The notes beneath the pieces are model-generated. The model did no database searches. It was not told the DNA's origin and was given only the letters and a program-made list of their open reading frames with translations. This document shows, in pieces, positions 42,064 through 51,142 of a stretch of DNA of 64,000 nt. The stretch is taken from assembly GCA_020633075.1 (NCBI GenBank), contig JACKEI010000002.1, positions 1,302,001 to 1,366,000 on the forward strand, in the 5' to 3' direction. Source of the stretch: Sandaracinaceae bacterium. GTDB taxonomy: Bacteria > Myxococcota_A > Polyangia > Polyangiales > Houyiibacteriaceae. How positions within the stretch are numbered: the first letter of the stretch is position 1; every line of letters begins with the position of its first letter. The position numbers and the translations under genes are program-made.

Positions 42064-43683
42064 ATGCGCGTCGACACCGACTTTCTGATCATCGGCTCGG
42101 GCGTCGCGGGGCTCACCCTCGCGCTCGAGCTCAGCGAACACGGCACCGTCACCTGCGTCACCAAGCGCACCCGCGAGGACTCCGCGACGAACTACGCGCA
42201 GGGCGGCATCGCGGCGGTGCTGGACCCCGAGGACACGCTCGAGGCGCACGTCGCGGACACGCTCACCACGGGGGGCGGCCTGTCCCACCGTGACGTGGTC
42301 GAGATGGTCATCGCAGACGGCCCGGCTCGCATCCGCGAGCTGATGGAGATCGGCGCGAAGTTCAGCCGCACGCTGGACTCCGAGGGGAACGAGACCGACG
42401 ACTTCGACCTCACGCGCGAGGGCGGTCACAGCGCGCGGCGCGTGATCCACGCGGGGGACATCACCGGGCGCGAGGTGCAGCGTGCGTTGGTGGCGGCGGT
42501 GGAGGCGCAGCCGCGCATCACCCTGCTGGAGCACCACATGGCCATCGACTTGCTGGAGCTGAGCAAGTTCGGTGGCGAGCGCCGTGTGGCCGGTGCGTAC
42601 GTGCTGGACGAAGACAGCGGCGAGGTGCTCACCTTCGTGTCGCGGGCGACGGTCCTCGCCACGGGTGGTGCGGGCAAGGTCTACCTGTACACGTCCAACC
42701 CGGACGTCGCGACGGGCGACGGCGTGGCCATGGCGTACCGGGCCGGCGCGCTGCTGGCGAACATGGAGTTCTTCCAGTTCCACCCCACGTGCCTCTTCCA
42801 CCCCAAGGCCAAGAGCTTCCTCATCAGCGAGGCGCTGCGCGGGGAGGGCGGCGTCTTGCGCCTGGCCGACGGGACGGCCTTCATGGAGCGGCACCACCCC
42901 ATGAAGGACCTCGCGCCGCGTGACGTGGTCGCGCGCGCCATCGACTTCGAGATGAAGCGCACCGGGCAGGAGTGCGTGTTCCTGGACATGACCGGCGAGT
43001 CCGCGGACTTCCTGGCGTCGCGCTTCCCCAACATCCACGAGCGCTGCATGGAGTATGGCGTGGACATGCGGAAGGACCCCATCCCGGTCGTCCCCGCAGC
43101 GCACTACATGTGCGGCGGCGTGGTGATTGATCTCGACGGCAAGAGCAGCCTGCCGGGGCTCTGGGCCGTGGGCGAGGTCACCTGCTCCGGTCTGCACGGG
43201 GCGAACCGCCTCGCGAGCAACAGCCTGCTGGAGGGCCTGGTCTACGGGCGCCGCGCCGCCAGCAGCATCGTGGCGTCGGCCGGGCTCGAGGGCGTGCCCA
43301 GCATCCCGGAGTGGGACCCGGGGGCCGCGGCTCCCAGCCACGAGGCGGTCATCATCACGCAGAACTGGGACGAGCTGCGCCGCTTCATGTGGAACTACGT
43401 CGGCATCGTGCGTTCCGACCGGCGCCTCATGCGCGCCGCGCGCCGCATCGGTGTGCTGCAAGAAGAGATCCGCGAGTACTACTGGAACCACCTCGTGAAC
43501 CGCGACCTGCTCGAGCTGCGCAACATCGCCGACGTGGCCGAGCTCATCATCAAGTGCGCGGCGGCGCGCCGCGAGAGCCGCGGTCTGCACTACACGGTGG
43601 ACCACCCCGACATGGACGACGAGGCCTTCGGGGGCGACACGTACATCGGTCGCGACGTGGCACCGCACGTGCGCAAGCGCTGA
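42064..43683 (+). CDS. nadB: L-aspartate oxidase
   Basis: This 539-aa FAD enzyme oxidises L-aspartate to iminoaspartate, the first step of de novo NAD biosynthesis. Features are the FAD-binding GSGVAGLTLALEL at residue 12, NYAQGGIAAVL, the active-site region EGGHSARRVIHAGDITG, FHPTCLFHPKAKSFLISEALRGEGG, AHYMCGGVVIDLDGKSSLPGLWAVGEV and GANRLASNSLLEGLVYGRRAA. This set separates it from succinate dehydrogenase flavoproteins by length and absence of neighbouring sdh genes. nadA and nadC are not in the window. Confidence 0.95.
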   Translation: MRVDTDFLIIGSGVAGLTLALELSEHGTVTCVTKRTREDSATNYAQGGIAAVLDPEDTLEAHVADTLTTGGGLSHRDVVEMVIADGPARIRELMEIGAKFSRTLDSEGNETDDFDLTREGGHSARRVIHAGDITGREVQRALVAAVEAQPRITLLEHHMAIDLLELSKFGGERRVAGAYVLDEDSGEVLTFVSRATVLATGGAGKVYLYTSNPDVATGDGVAMAYRAGALLANMEFFQFHPTCLFHPKAKSFLISEALRGEGGVLRLADGTAFMERHHPMKDLAPRDVVARAIDFEMKRTGQECVFLDMTGESADFLASRFPNIHERCMEYGVDMRKDPIPVVPAAHYMCGGVVIDLDGKSSLPGLWAVGEVTCSGLHGANRLASNSLLEGLVYGRRAASSIVASAGLEGVPSIPEWDPGAAAPSHEAVIITQNWDELRRFMWNYVGIVRSDRRLMRAARRIGVLQEEIREYYWNHLVNRDLLELRNIADVAELIIKCAAARRESRGLHYTVDHPDMDDEAFGGDTYIGRDVAPHVRKR

Positions 43684-43774
43684 GCGAGGGCCCGGTCACG
43701 CCTCCTCGCGGCGGGAGCGGGCCTAGCGCGTGCGCGCGGCCAAGGGGCGCAGCCACCGCGCCGCTGGCGGCCCG

Positions 43775-44218
43775 CTAGCGGCCGCGCTTGGCGAGGTGCA
43801 TCAGCAGGCGTGGCGTGGTCAGCGCGCTGGACAGCAGCAGGCGGGCCCAGCTGAAGCGGTCCACCCAGCGCACGATCTGCCCGTTGCGCACCACGAACTC
43901 TCCCTCCACCCACAAGCGCATGCGCCAGCCCTCGCCGGCCAGCGTGTCGTAGCGGTTGCAGAGCACGGTCGAGCCGCGTGTCTCGTAGCGCGCCGAGTCG
44001 ACCTTGAACTCGGTCATGTACTTCGCCATCAGCCGCAGCTGCTTCTCGAACTCGTGCCGACCGCGCGCAGGGGGGAGCGGCACGTTCTGGTAGACGATGT
44101 CGTCGCTCACCAGGTCGAGAATGGCTTCGCTGTCCAGCTGCTCCAGCGCGTCGAGGAAGCGCTCCACGAGCAAGACCTCACTGGGGGCGGCGGAGACGTC
44201 TACGGCAGGGGAAGGCAT
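43775..44218 (-). CDS. SnoaL-like / limonene-1,2-epoxide hydrolase-like protein
   Basis: This 147-aa NTF2-fold protein contains VERFLDALEQLDSEAILDLVSDDIVYQNVPLPPARG, then strands YETRGSTVLCNRYDTL and VEGEFVVRNGQIVRWVDRFSW, the pattern of the limonene-1,2-epoxide hydrolase/SnoaL group. The Tyr-Asn and Arg-Asp positions of the epoxide hydrolase active site are plausibly present (YQNVP, CNRYD, RWVDRF) but unproven. TAGACT lies 7 nt before the ATG on the minus strand. It is convergent with nadB. Confidence 0.7.
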   Translation of the reverse strand: MPSPAVDVSAAPSEVLLVERFLDALEQLDSEAILDLVSDDIVYQNVPLPPARGRHEFEKQLRLMAKYMTEFKVDSARYETRGSTVLCNRYDTLAGEGWRMRLWVEGEFVVRNGQIVRWVDRFSWARLLLSSALTTPRLLMHLAKRGR

Positions 44219-44225
44219 GACGCGC

Positions 44226-44231
44226 AGTCTA
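44226..44231 (-). promoter_or_regulatory. -10 element of the gene at 43775
   Basis: TAGACT on the minus strand ends 7 nt before the ATG at 44218, consistent with a leaderless transcript. Confidence 0.42.
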
Positions 44232-44234
44232 GCG

Positions 44235-45194
44235 TCAGCCGCCGTGCGCGGCGAGGAAGTGTTCCGCTTCGAGCGCGCTCATGCAGCCTGTGCCAGCGGC
44301 TGTAATGGCCTGGCGCCACTTCTTGTCCTGCACGTCGCCGGCGGCGAACACGCCGGGCACGTTGGTGGCGGTGGAGTCTGGCTGTGTCACCAAGTAGCCC
44401 TGCTCGTCGGTCTCCAGCTGCCCCGCGAGGAACGCCGTGTTGGGCGTGTGACCGATCGCGAAGAAGAGGCCGGTGGCGGCCAGGTCGCGCGTCTCACCCG
44501 TCTTGTTGTTCTTGACCGTGATCGCCTCGAGGCCGTCGCCGCCCTTGCACGCGGTCACCTCGGTGTTCCAGAGGATCTCGATCTTCGCGTTGTCGAACGC
44601 GCGCTGCTGCATGATCTTGCTGGCCCGCAGCTCGTCGCGGCGCACCACCAGGTAGACCTTGCTGCCGTACTTGGTGAGGAACGAGGCCTCCTCCACTGCG
44701 GAGTCGCCGCCGCCGATGACGGCCAGGGGCTGGTTGCGGTACGCGGGCAGCGCGCCGTCGCACACGGCGCAGGCGCTCACGCCCCGCTGCCAGAACTCGC
44801 CGTCGCCCGCGCCCGGGATGTCCATGCGCTTCGCGGTCGCGCCGGTGGCGATGATCAGCGTCTCGGCCGTGCCCTCTTGCGAGTCGGTCTTGAAGCGAAA
44901 GGGGCGCTGGCTCAGGTCCACCGACTCCACGGTCTCCGTGTGGATGACGGTGCCGAAGCGCACGGACTGCGCGCGGAAGCGATCCGTGAGCTCGGGGCCC
45001 ATGATGCCGTCCGGGAAGCCGGGGAAGTTCTCGACGTCCGTAGTGGTCGTGAGCTGACCGCCCGCGGCGACTCCGGCAGCCATGAAGCCCTCGAAGAGGA
45101 CGGGCTTGAGCTCGGCGCGCGCGCAGTAGATGGCGGCGGTGTGGGCGGCGGGGCCGCTGCCAATGATGACGACCTTGTGAGCGTTCTCGGACAT
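44235..45194 (-). CDS. trxB: Thioredoxin reductase
   Basis: This 319-aa flavoprotein passes electrons from NADPH to thioredoxin. It has the FAD motif [18 protein letters not shown], the redox-active disulfide CAVCDGA (family consensus CATCDG), the NADPH-binding [13 protein letters not shown] and the C-terminal [34 protein letters not shown]. The second ATG (45194) is preferred because GAAGGG lies 6 nt upstream of it; the first ATG (45200) would sit right against that sequence. It follows the LhgO-like gene on the same strand by 15 nt. Confidence 0.95.
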   Translation of the reverse strand: MSENAHKVVIIGSGPAAHTAAIYCARAELKPVLFEGFMAAGVAAGGQLTTTTDVENFPGFPDGIMGPELTDRFRAQSVRFGTVIHTETVESVDLSQRPFRFKTDSQEGTAETLIIATGATAKRMDIPGAGDGEFWQRGVSACAVCDGALPAYRNQPLAVIGGGDSAVEEASFLTKYGSKVYLVVRRDELRASKIMQQRAFDNAKIEILWNTEVTACKGGDGLEAITVKNNKTGETRDLAATGLFFAIGHTPNTAFLAGQLETDEQGYLVTQPDSTATNVPGVFAAGDVQDKKWRQAITAAGTGCMSALEAEHFLAAHGG

Positions 45195-45209
45195 GGGCAT
45201 CCCTTCGGG

Positions 45210-46361
45210 TTAGCTCCGGGTTGTACGGGTTTCGAGCCGTGTTGCAACCCACTCCGCGATCGCCAAGCAAGCCGTCAGCCCCGGCGACTCGACGCCCAGC
45301 AGGTGCACGCACCCGGCGCCTGCGTCGGCGGGTCCGAGCAGCAGGAAGTCGCTGCTACCGTCCGCTCGCACGAGCTTCGGGCGCACCCCCGCGAACTCCG
45401 GCTGCAGGTGCTGCGCCTCGATGCCTGGCAGGAAGCGCCGCAGCGACGCGGCGAAGGCGTCTGCCTTGTGCTCCCACTGCTCTGGGGAGAGCAGGCTGAG
45501 GCGGGTGTCGGGTTCGCTCACCGCGTAGGCGTCCGGCCCGGCGCGCACGCTGCCGCCGAGGTCGCGGGTCAGGTGCACACCCAGACCGTGCTGCTGCGGT
45601 AGCGGGTAGACGAGGGCGCAGCGGGGGCGCGGCGCGCTCGGCGAGACGCTCAGGTAGTCGCCTCGATAGAAGCGCGGCGTCGCGCAGAGCGCATCCAGGT
45701 CCACGCCAGCCAAGCGGGCGATGGCCGGGGCCGCGTGCCCAGCGGCGTTCACGACCGCGCGCGCGTGCACACGCTCGTCGTCGCGGGGGCTTCCGTCCGC
45801 AGCGCGGAGGGCGACCTCCCACCCGTCCGCGACACGCCGCACTCCGACCGCGCGCTGACCGAGGACCAACTCGGCTCCGTCGTCGCGAGCGTCGCGCAGG
45901 AGCGCCTCGAGGAGGTCCGGCACGCTCACGATCCCGGAGCCAGGCGACCACAGAGCCGCGTGTGCGCAGAGCGCGGGCTCCTGCCGCGCGAGCTCGGCGG
46001 CGGACGTCCACTCCACCACGGCGCCATTCAGGCGTGCGCTGGTGGCCAGGCTCTCGAGGGCGGACAGCTCGCTCGCGGCGGTCGCCAGGACCCACTTGCC
46101 AGAGCGCTCGTAGGGCACTCCCGCGGTCTCGCAGTAGTCATACAGCTGCCGTGCCCCTGCGACGCACAGCCGCGCCTTCCACGAGTCGCGTGGGTAGTAG
46201 AGGCCGGCGTGGATCACGCCGCTGTTGCGGCTGCTGGTGCCACGCCCGACGCCCGCCTCCGGCTCCACGAGGTACACCTCGCGACCGCAGGCGGCGAGCG
46301 CTCGCGCGCAGGCCAAACCGACTACGCCAGCCCCGAGCACGACGACGTCAGCGCGCAGCAC
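45210..46361 (-). CDS. FAD-dependent oxidoreductase, L-2-hydroxyglutarate dehydrogenase (LhgO)-like
   Basis: This 383-aa DAO-family flavoprotein has the Rossmann motif VVVLGAGVVGLACARALAACG, the LhgO-type SSRNSGVIHAGLYYPRDSWKARLCVAG, and a C-terminal GVRPKLV with SPGLTACLAIAEWVA. LhgO oxidises L-2-hydroxyglutarate to 2-oxoglutarate and feeds electrons to the quinone pool. Substrate assignment is by similarity of these segments. It sits 10 nt downstream of the lytic transglycosylase gene and 15 nt upstream of trxB, so the three may share a transcript. Confidence 0.85.
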   Translation of the reverse strand: MLRADVVVLGAGVVGLACARALAACGREVYLVEPEAGVGRGTSSRNSGVIHAGLYYPRDSWKARLCVAGARQLYDYCETAGVPYERSGKWVLATAASELSALESLATSARLNGAVVEWTSAAELARQEPALCAHAALWSPGSGIVSVPDLLEALLRDARDDGAELVLGQRAVGVRRVADGWEVALRAADGSPRDDERVHARAVVNAAGHAAPAIARLAGVDLDALCATPRFYRGDYLSVSPSAPRPRCALVYPLPQQHGLGVHLTRDLGGSVRAGPDAYAVSEPDTRLSLLSPEQWEHKADAFAASLRRFLPGIEAQHLQPEFAGVRPKLVRADGSSDFLLLGPADAGAGCVHLLGVESPGLTACLAIAEWVATRLETRTTRS

Positions 46362-46371
46362 GGGGTGCCGC

Positions 46372-48927
46372 TCAGAACGCGATGGTGTGGTCGTCGCCGG
46401 ATGGCAGCGACATCGACAGCGCCTCGGGGGGGAGCCCCACCTGCGAGCGATAGGCCTGGTAGTGCGTCAGCACGCGCCGCACGTAGCGGTGGGTCTGCTC
46501 GAAGGGGATGAACTCGAGGAACGCGTCCACGGGCTGGGCCGGGCCGTGCGTGCGCAGCCAGCGGCGGACGTTGTGCGGACCGCCGTTGTAGCTGGCGATG
46601 GCGAGCGGCAGGTGCCCATCGAAGCGCTCGATGAGGGACGCGAGGTACCACGCCGCGAAGTCCAGGTTCACGGCGGGATCGACCAAGTCGCCGGTGTCGA
46701 AGTCGGTCATGCCCCGCGCCTGCGCGATGAGCCTGCCCGTGCGCGGCATGATCTGCGCGAGCCCGATGGCGCCCGCGTAGCTGATGATGCCCTGCTGGTA
46801 GACGCTCTCGACGCGCATGATGGCGAAGAGCAGGTTGGGGTCCAGCCCGTGTCGCAGCGCCGCTTCTTCCACCAAGTGCGCGTGCGCCCGGGGCCGCGGG
46901 CCGACCTCGGACCAGCCCACCAGGCCCACCGCCGTGCCGTGGTCCCCGAGGCTGCCGCTGATCTCCGCGAGCTCGAGGCGCGCCTCCGGGGCGAGGGACA
47001 TGCGCTCGCGCCGCGAGGTGAAGCTCACCGGGCTGCGGCGCCGGTCACCGCCGCGTGCCACGCCCTCGAGCCCCGTCCGACGCAGCGGACGACCGCGCGC
47101 GTCGCGCCACTGCAAGAACGCCTCGTAGAGCTCGTGGGTGGCGGTGTCGGCGTCGCCCAGGCGCAGCAGGTCGTACGCGCGTGGGAGTGACGGGAAGGCG
47201 TCACCGTGCTCTTCCGCCAGCGGCTCGAGGCGCTCGGCGAGCGCCCCCAAGTCCACGTCCAGGTGCAGGCTCTCGGCGGCGATGTCCACGGGCGCGCCAC
47301 GGGTGCCTTCCCCGTGGGGGCTGCGCGTGGCGGAGGGATCCAGGCGGTGCGCGTCACGCCCCGGCTGCGGGTCGAGAGCCGCCAGCCGCACGTCGGACCA
47401 CATCGCGTAGTAGCGCTGCGGTGTACGGTCGTTGGCCTTCACCTCGGCGTAGGCGGCGCGGGCTTCGTCCACTCGCCCCAGGCGCTCGAGGGCGCGTGCC
47501 CGGTAGTAGGCGGCCTGGGTGCCGCGCTGTGAGCGGGTGTTGGCCAGCGGCTCGAACATGCGCAGCAGGTCGGCGTCGTCCGCCAGCCCCATCGCCTCGA
47601 GCGCGGCGTCCATGCGCGCGTCGGCGGCGATGTCGCGCGTGGACAGCGCGTGCGTGGCGGCGCGCACCGGCTCGGCCAAGCCAGCCCGCGCGGCGACGCC
47701 GATGACCTGCACCAGCTGCGCGTTGGAGAGCTGCGTGTACGCGCGGCGGCCCACCATGTGCGCCACGCGTCGCGTGGCCATGTCGACGTCGCGCGAGACC
47801 GCAGCGGTGAGCAGGTCGGCGGCCCGCTCGGCGCGCTCTTCGGCCTCTTCGGCCGGCACGGGGGGCGAGTAGCGGATGCCTTGCTGCTGGTGCGAAAGGG
47901 CGTCTTGCCAGCGGCCCTCCAAGCGCGCGAGCGACGCGGCGGCGAGGTGCACGCGAGAGCGCAGCGGACGACTCAGGCGCGTTTCGCACAAGGTGTCCAG
48001 CTCGGTGCGGGCGAGCTCGTGCTGACCCAGCGAGACCAGGCGCTCGGCGCGATCGACCCGCTCGGTCGTGAGCTGGCGACGGACACGCACGCCCTCCGCG
48101 CGCAGGCGCGTCAGGTGCTCGAGCGCGGCCGTGGCCGGCGCGGAGCCGGGGAAGTGCAGGTCCAGGCGTCGGAAGGTCTCGGCGGCCTGCGTGAGGCGGT
48201 CACGGCGCAGCTGGGACTCACCGAGCAGCAGCCGCAGCTCCGCCTCACCCGGCAGTTCGTGATAGCGCCCCATCAGCGCGCGCAGGGCGGCCTCGCTGCG
48301 CGGGTCGTCCTCCAGGATGCGTACGCGCACGGTCGCTATCTCGGCCTCGACGCGGACGGCGCTGTCCACGCTCTGCCGCGCGAGACGCAGCGCCTCGGCG
48401 GCCTCGGTGTAGCGCGCCGCGTCGATGAGCAGCTCGGCCCGGAGCAGGGCCACCCGGTCGGCCAGGCGCGGGAAAGTGACGCCCGTCTGGTCGAGCAGGG
48501 TCAGCGCTCCCTCGAGATCGCCGGCGGTGGCGAGCTCGCGCGCGCGCTCGAAGGGGGGTGGCGGGGCCTCGACGTCACGCGCCACCACGGCCACGGCCTG
48601 TGTGAGCGGGGTGGTGGGAGCGCGCTCCGTCGACGTGGGGACCGCCGCCGTGGGCACGGGCGGCTCTGCCAGCGTGTCAGCGGGCCGCGTCAGCCCGGAG
48701 AGGTCCATGAGCGCCAGCTGCTGCGCCACGTTCTCGACACCGCACCGAAGAAACTCGGGGGATGACCAGGCCAGGTCCGCCAGCGTGCACGGTTCCCCCG
48801 TGTCCGCCCCTGCCATGGCGGGTGCCATCAGCAGGGCAGCTCCGCTCAGCGCGGGCGCGGCCCAGGTGACGAGCTGGCGGAGCGAGGCGTAGCGGCGGGA
48901 ACGGGGGGGGGTCACGGGAGCCTTCAT
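46372..48927 (-). CDS. Soluble lytic murein transglycosylase (Slt-type)
   Basis: This 851-aa periplasmic enzyme has an N-terminal signal peptide (VTWAAPALSGAALLMAPAMAGA), a long alpha-helical superhelix (about 140-640) and a C-terminal SLT catalytic domain (about 700-830). The domain shows the catalytic Glu in LLFAIMRVESVYQ, then GAIGLAQIMPRTG and IASYNGGPHNVRRWL. It cleaves the MurNAc-GlcNAc bond to give 1,6-anhydro products. The ATG at 48927 gives the best signal peptide; the frame is open a further 27 codons upstream. It is larger than E. coli Slt70 (about 645 aa). LhgO-like and trxB genes follow. Confidence 0.88.
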   Translation of the reverse strand: MKAPVTPPRSRRYASLRQLVTWAAPALSGAALLMAPAMAGADTGEPCTLADLAWSSPEFLRCGVENVAQQLALMDLSGLTRPADTLAEPPVPTAAVPTSTERAPTTPLTQAVAVVARDVEAPPPPFERARELATAGDLEGALTLLDQTGVTFPRLADRVALLRAELLIDAARYTEAAEALRLARQSVDSAVRVEAEIATVRVRILEDDPRSEAALRALMGRYHELPGEAELRLLLGESQLRRDRLTQAAETFRRLDLHFPGSAPATAALEHLTRLRAEGVRVRRQLTTERVDRAERLVSLGQHELARTELDTLCETRLSRPLRSRVHLAAASLARLEGRWQDALSHQQQGIRYSPPVPAEEAEERAERAADLLTAAVSRDVDMATRRVAHMVGRRAYTQLSNAQLVQVIGVAARAGLAEPVRAATHALSTRDIAADARMDAALEAMGLADDADLLRMFEPLANTRSQRGTQAAYYRARALERLGRVDEARAAYAEVKANDRTPQRYYAMWSDVRLAALDPQPGRDAHRLDPSATRSPHGEGTRGAPVDIAAESLHLDVDLGALAERLEPLAEEHGDAFPSLPRAYDLLRLGDADTATHELYEAFLQWRDARGRPLRRTGLEGVARGGDRRRSPVSFTSRRERMSLAPEARLELAEISGSLGDHGTAVGLVGWSEVGPRPRAHAHLVEEAALRHGLDPNLLFAIMRVESVYQQGIISYAGAIGLAQIMPRTGRLIAQARGMTDFDTGDLVDPAVNLDFAAWYLASLIERFDGHLPLAIASYNGGPHNVRRWLRTHGPAQPVDAFLEFIPFEQTHRYVRRVLTHYQAYRSQVGLPPEALSMSLPSGDDHTIAF

Positions 48928-49079
48928 TGTGATGAATGGTGGCCAATAACGCAAAAGCCCGGGGGGCGGAGGCCGGTGACCCTTCGACGCCCGTGGGCCC
49001 CCTTTCATTCCAGTGCGGCTGTGCGAGCCCCGGCGGCTTCGGGAAAGCGCGCGGCCGCGCGTGTCCGCGCCTGCGCCTC

Positions 49080-49274
49080 TCAGTCCGCGGCGGGCGCGGT
49101 GGTGGGCGCCGTCGCTTGCAGGCCCTCGGGCGCGGCGTCCGCGGCCGTCTCGCTCTCGGGCTCTTGCTCCAGCTCGGGCCGCAGCACGGTCATCACGCCG
49201 ATGGCGACCAGGGCGGCGAAGGCCAAGCCCAGCATGATGATGCGGCTCGTGGGGGTCTCGTAGGTGTCGCTCAT
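49080..49274 (-). CDS. Small single-pass membrane protein (64 aa)
   Basis: One membrane helix at about residues 12-30 (IIMLGLAFAALVAIGVMTVL) is followed by an acidic, Ala/Thr-rich tail, probably periplasmic. The ATG overlaps the proS stop by 4 nt (ATGA), strongly suggesting translational coupling to prolyl-tRNA synthetase. No family was recognised. Confidence 0.65.
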   Translation of the reverse strand: MSDTYETPTSRIIMLGLAFAALVAIGVMTVLRPELEQEPESETAADAAPEGLQATAPTTAPAAD

Positions 49275-51043
49275 CGGGTCAACTCCCCACCGAGCGCGAC
49301 GACGCGCTCGGTGATCTTGGTGACTGCGTCCGCTACCGGCAGCGCTAGGGCGTCGCCCCCGCTGCGCTCTTTGAATTCCACGTTCCCCTCGGCCAGCGCG
49401 CGTGCGCCGACCGTGACGCGCAGGGGGATGCCCAGCAGCTCGGCGTCCTTGAACTTCACGCCCGGACGCTCGTCGCGGTCGTCCAGCAGGACGTCCACGC
49501 CGGCAGCCCGCAGGCCGTCGTAGATCTGTGTCGCGGCGGCGGTGGTGTCTTCGGCGTCGCCCAGCATGGTCACGATGACCTGGAACGGCGCGATCGCCAT
49601 GGGCCAGCGGATGCCGGCGTCGTCGTGGTGCTGCTCCACGGCGGTGGCCATGAGGCGCGAGACGCCGATGCCGTAGCAACCCATCACGATGGAGCGCTGC
49701 ACGCCGCCTTCGTCCAGGAAGGTCGCGCCCATCTTGTCGGAGTAGTGCGTCCCGAGGATGAACACGTGGCCGCCCTCGATGCCCTTGTAGGTCTCGAGCG
49801 CGGCACCGCAGACGACGCAGAGGTCACCGTTGCGGACCAGCCGCAGGTTGCCGACCTCGCCGTGGTAGTCGCGGCCGTGGACGATGTTGGCGTAGTGGAA
49901 GGGGTTCTCGTTGGCCCCGCCGACCGCGCTCACCACCGCGGCTGCGTCCGCGTCCACCACCAGGCGACCCGTGTACCCCACGGGTCCGATGAAGCCCGGG
50001 GCGGCTCCCATGTGTTGCTTGACCTCGTCCTCGGAGGCCATGCGGACCTCGTCCGCGCCGAGGTGCCGGCACAGGCCCACCTCGTTGACCTCGTGGTCGC
50101 CTCGGACGACGACCAGGACCGTCTCGCTCGCGCCGGTGGTGACGTTCGTGGCCACGTAGACGAGCGACTTGATGCAGCTGGCCGGGGTCAGGCCGGGCGT
50201 CTCGGGGACGTTCGCCTCGAAGAAGGCCACCACCTCGTCGATGCTCTTCACCTTGGGCGTGCGCACCTTCACCAGCGCCGGCACGTCCGCGGCGGTGACC
50301 GCCGTGGCTGCCGCGCCTGCCGCCGGGCGGGCCTGGGCGACCTCCGCGTTGGCCGCGTACTCGCACGACGAGCAGGCCACGATGGCGTCCTCGCCGGTCT
50401 GGGTGAGGACCTGGAACTCGGCGCTGGTGCTGCCGCCCATCGCGCCGCTGTCGGCCCGGACGACCCGATAGTGCAGCCCCAGGTTCGTGAAGATGGCGTG
50501 ATACGCGTCCCGCATCGTCGCGTAGCTCTTCTCGGCGGCCTCCATGCTCACGTCGAACGAGTACGCGTCCTTCATCATGAACTCGCGGCAGCGGAGGAGA
50601 CCGCCTCGCGGGCGCGCCTCGTCGCGGAACTTCATCTGCACCTGGTACAGGTTCAGCGGCAGCTGGCGGTAGCTCTTGACCTCACGGCGCACCAAGTCCG
50701 TGATGATCTCCTCGTGCGTGGGTCCGAGGTGGTAGTCGTTGCCGCGGCGGTCCTTGAGGCGGACCAGGGCGTCTCCGAAGCTGTCCCAGCGGCCCGTCTC
50801 GCGGAAGTACTCAGCGGGCAGGAGCGCCGGCAGGAGCAGCTCCTGGGCACCGGCCGCGTTCATCTCGCGCCGCACGATGTTGGCGATCTTGGTCAACACG
50901 CGGTGGCCGAGCGGCAGCATCTCGTAGATGCCTGCGCCGACCATGCGAACATACCCGGCACGCAGCAGGAGCACGTGGGAGGGGCTCGTGGCGTCTTTGG
51001 GGACTTCCTTGAGCGTGGGAATGAACGCCTGGCGGTAGCGCAT
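49271..51043 (-). CDS. proS: Prolyl-tRNA synthetase (bacterial type with editing domain)
   Basis: This 590-aa class II synthetase charges tRNA-Pro. Features are RYRQAFIPTLKEVPKDATSPSH and GAGIYEMLPLGHRVLTKI at the N-terminus, motif 2 around KFRDEARPRGGLLRCREFMMKDAYSF, and an inserted editing (INS) domain between motifs 2 and 3 (about 225-410, including GAPGFIGPVGY-like GFIGPVGYTGRLVVD). Motif 3 is GCYGIGVSRLMAT, and an anticodon-binding domain follows. The ATG at 51043 starts the conserved MRYRQAF; the ATG at 51073 is an alternative. A small membrane-protein gene overlaps its stop. Confidence 0.96.
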   Translation of the reverse strand: MRYRQAFIPTLKEVPKDATSPSHVLLLRAGYVRMVGAGIYEMLPLGHRVLTKIANIVRREMNAAGAQELLLPALLPAEYFRETGRWDSFGDALVRLKDRRGNDYHLGPTHEEIITDLVRREVKSYRQLPLNLYQVQMKFRDEARPRGGLLRCREFMMKDAYSFDVSMEAAEKSYATMRDAYHAIFTNLGLHYRVVRADSGAMGGSTSAEFQVLTQTGEDAIVACSSCEYAANAEVAQARPAAGAAATAVTAADVPALVKVRTPKVKSIDEVVAFFEANVPETPGLTPASCIKSLVYVATNVTTGASETVLVVVRGDHEVNEVGLCRHLGADEVRMASEDEVKQHMGAAPGFIGPVGYTGRLVVDADAAAVVSAVGGANENPFHYANIVHGRDYHGEVGNLRLVRNGDLCVVCGAALETYKGIEGGHVFILGTHYSDKMGATFLDEGGVQRSIVMGCYGIGVSRLMATAVEQHHDDAGIRWPMAIAPFQVIVTMLGDAEDTTAAATQIYDGLRAAGVDVLLDDRDERPGVKFKDAELLGIPLRVTVGARALAEGNVEFKERSGGDALALPVADAVTKITERVVALGGELTR

Positions 51044-51123
51044 GCGCGCCTTGTAGCCCGCCGCCGTCACCATGACCAGCCCCGGCGATGCGGATCGTGC
51101 GGGATGCTCTGGGCAGCGGGGGG

Positions 51124-51132
51124 TGCTAGAAG
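51124..51132 (+). promoter_or_regulatory. Extended -10 element of the membrane-protein gene at 51143
   Basis: TGCTAGAAG ends 10 nt before the ATG at 51143, so a very short leader is expected. Confidence 0.42.
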
Positions 51133-51142
51133 GCCGCACCCG

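Noticed and set aside
43730..43790. GC-rich hairpin between nadB and the SnoaL-like gene as a terminator
   Set aside because: Short palindromes such as GCCGCT/AGCGGC occur, but there is no T-tract and similar GC-rich dyads are frequent by chance in this DNA.
49625..51142. 5' extension of the 51143 membrane-protein frame over proS
   Set aside because: The proS gene is unambiguous on the other strand; the extension encodes low-complexity His/Arg/Val-rich sequence, and a promoter-like element and ATG lie at 51124-51143.
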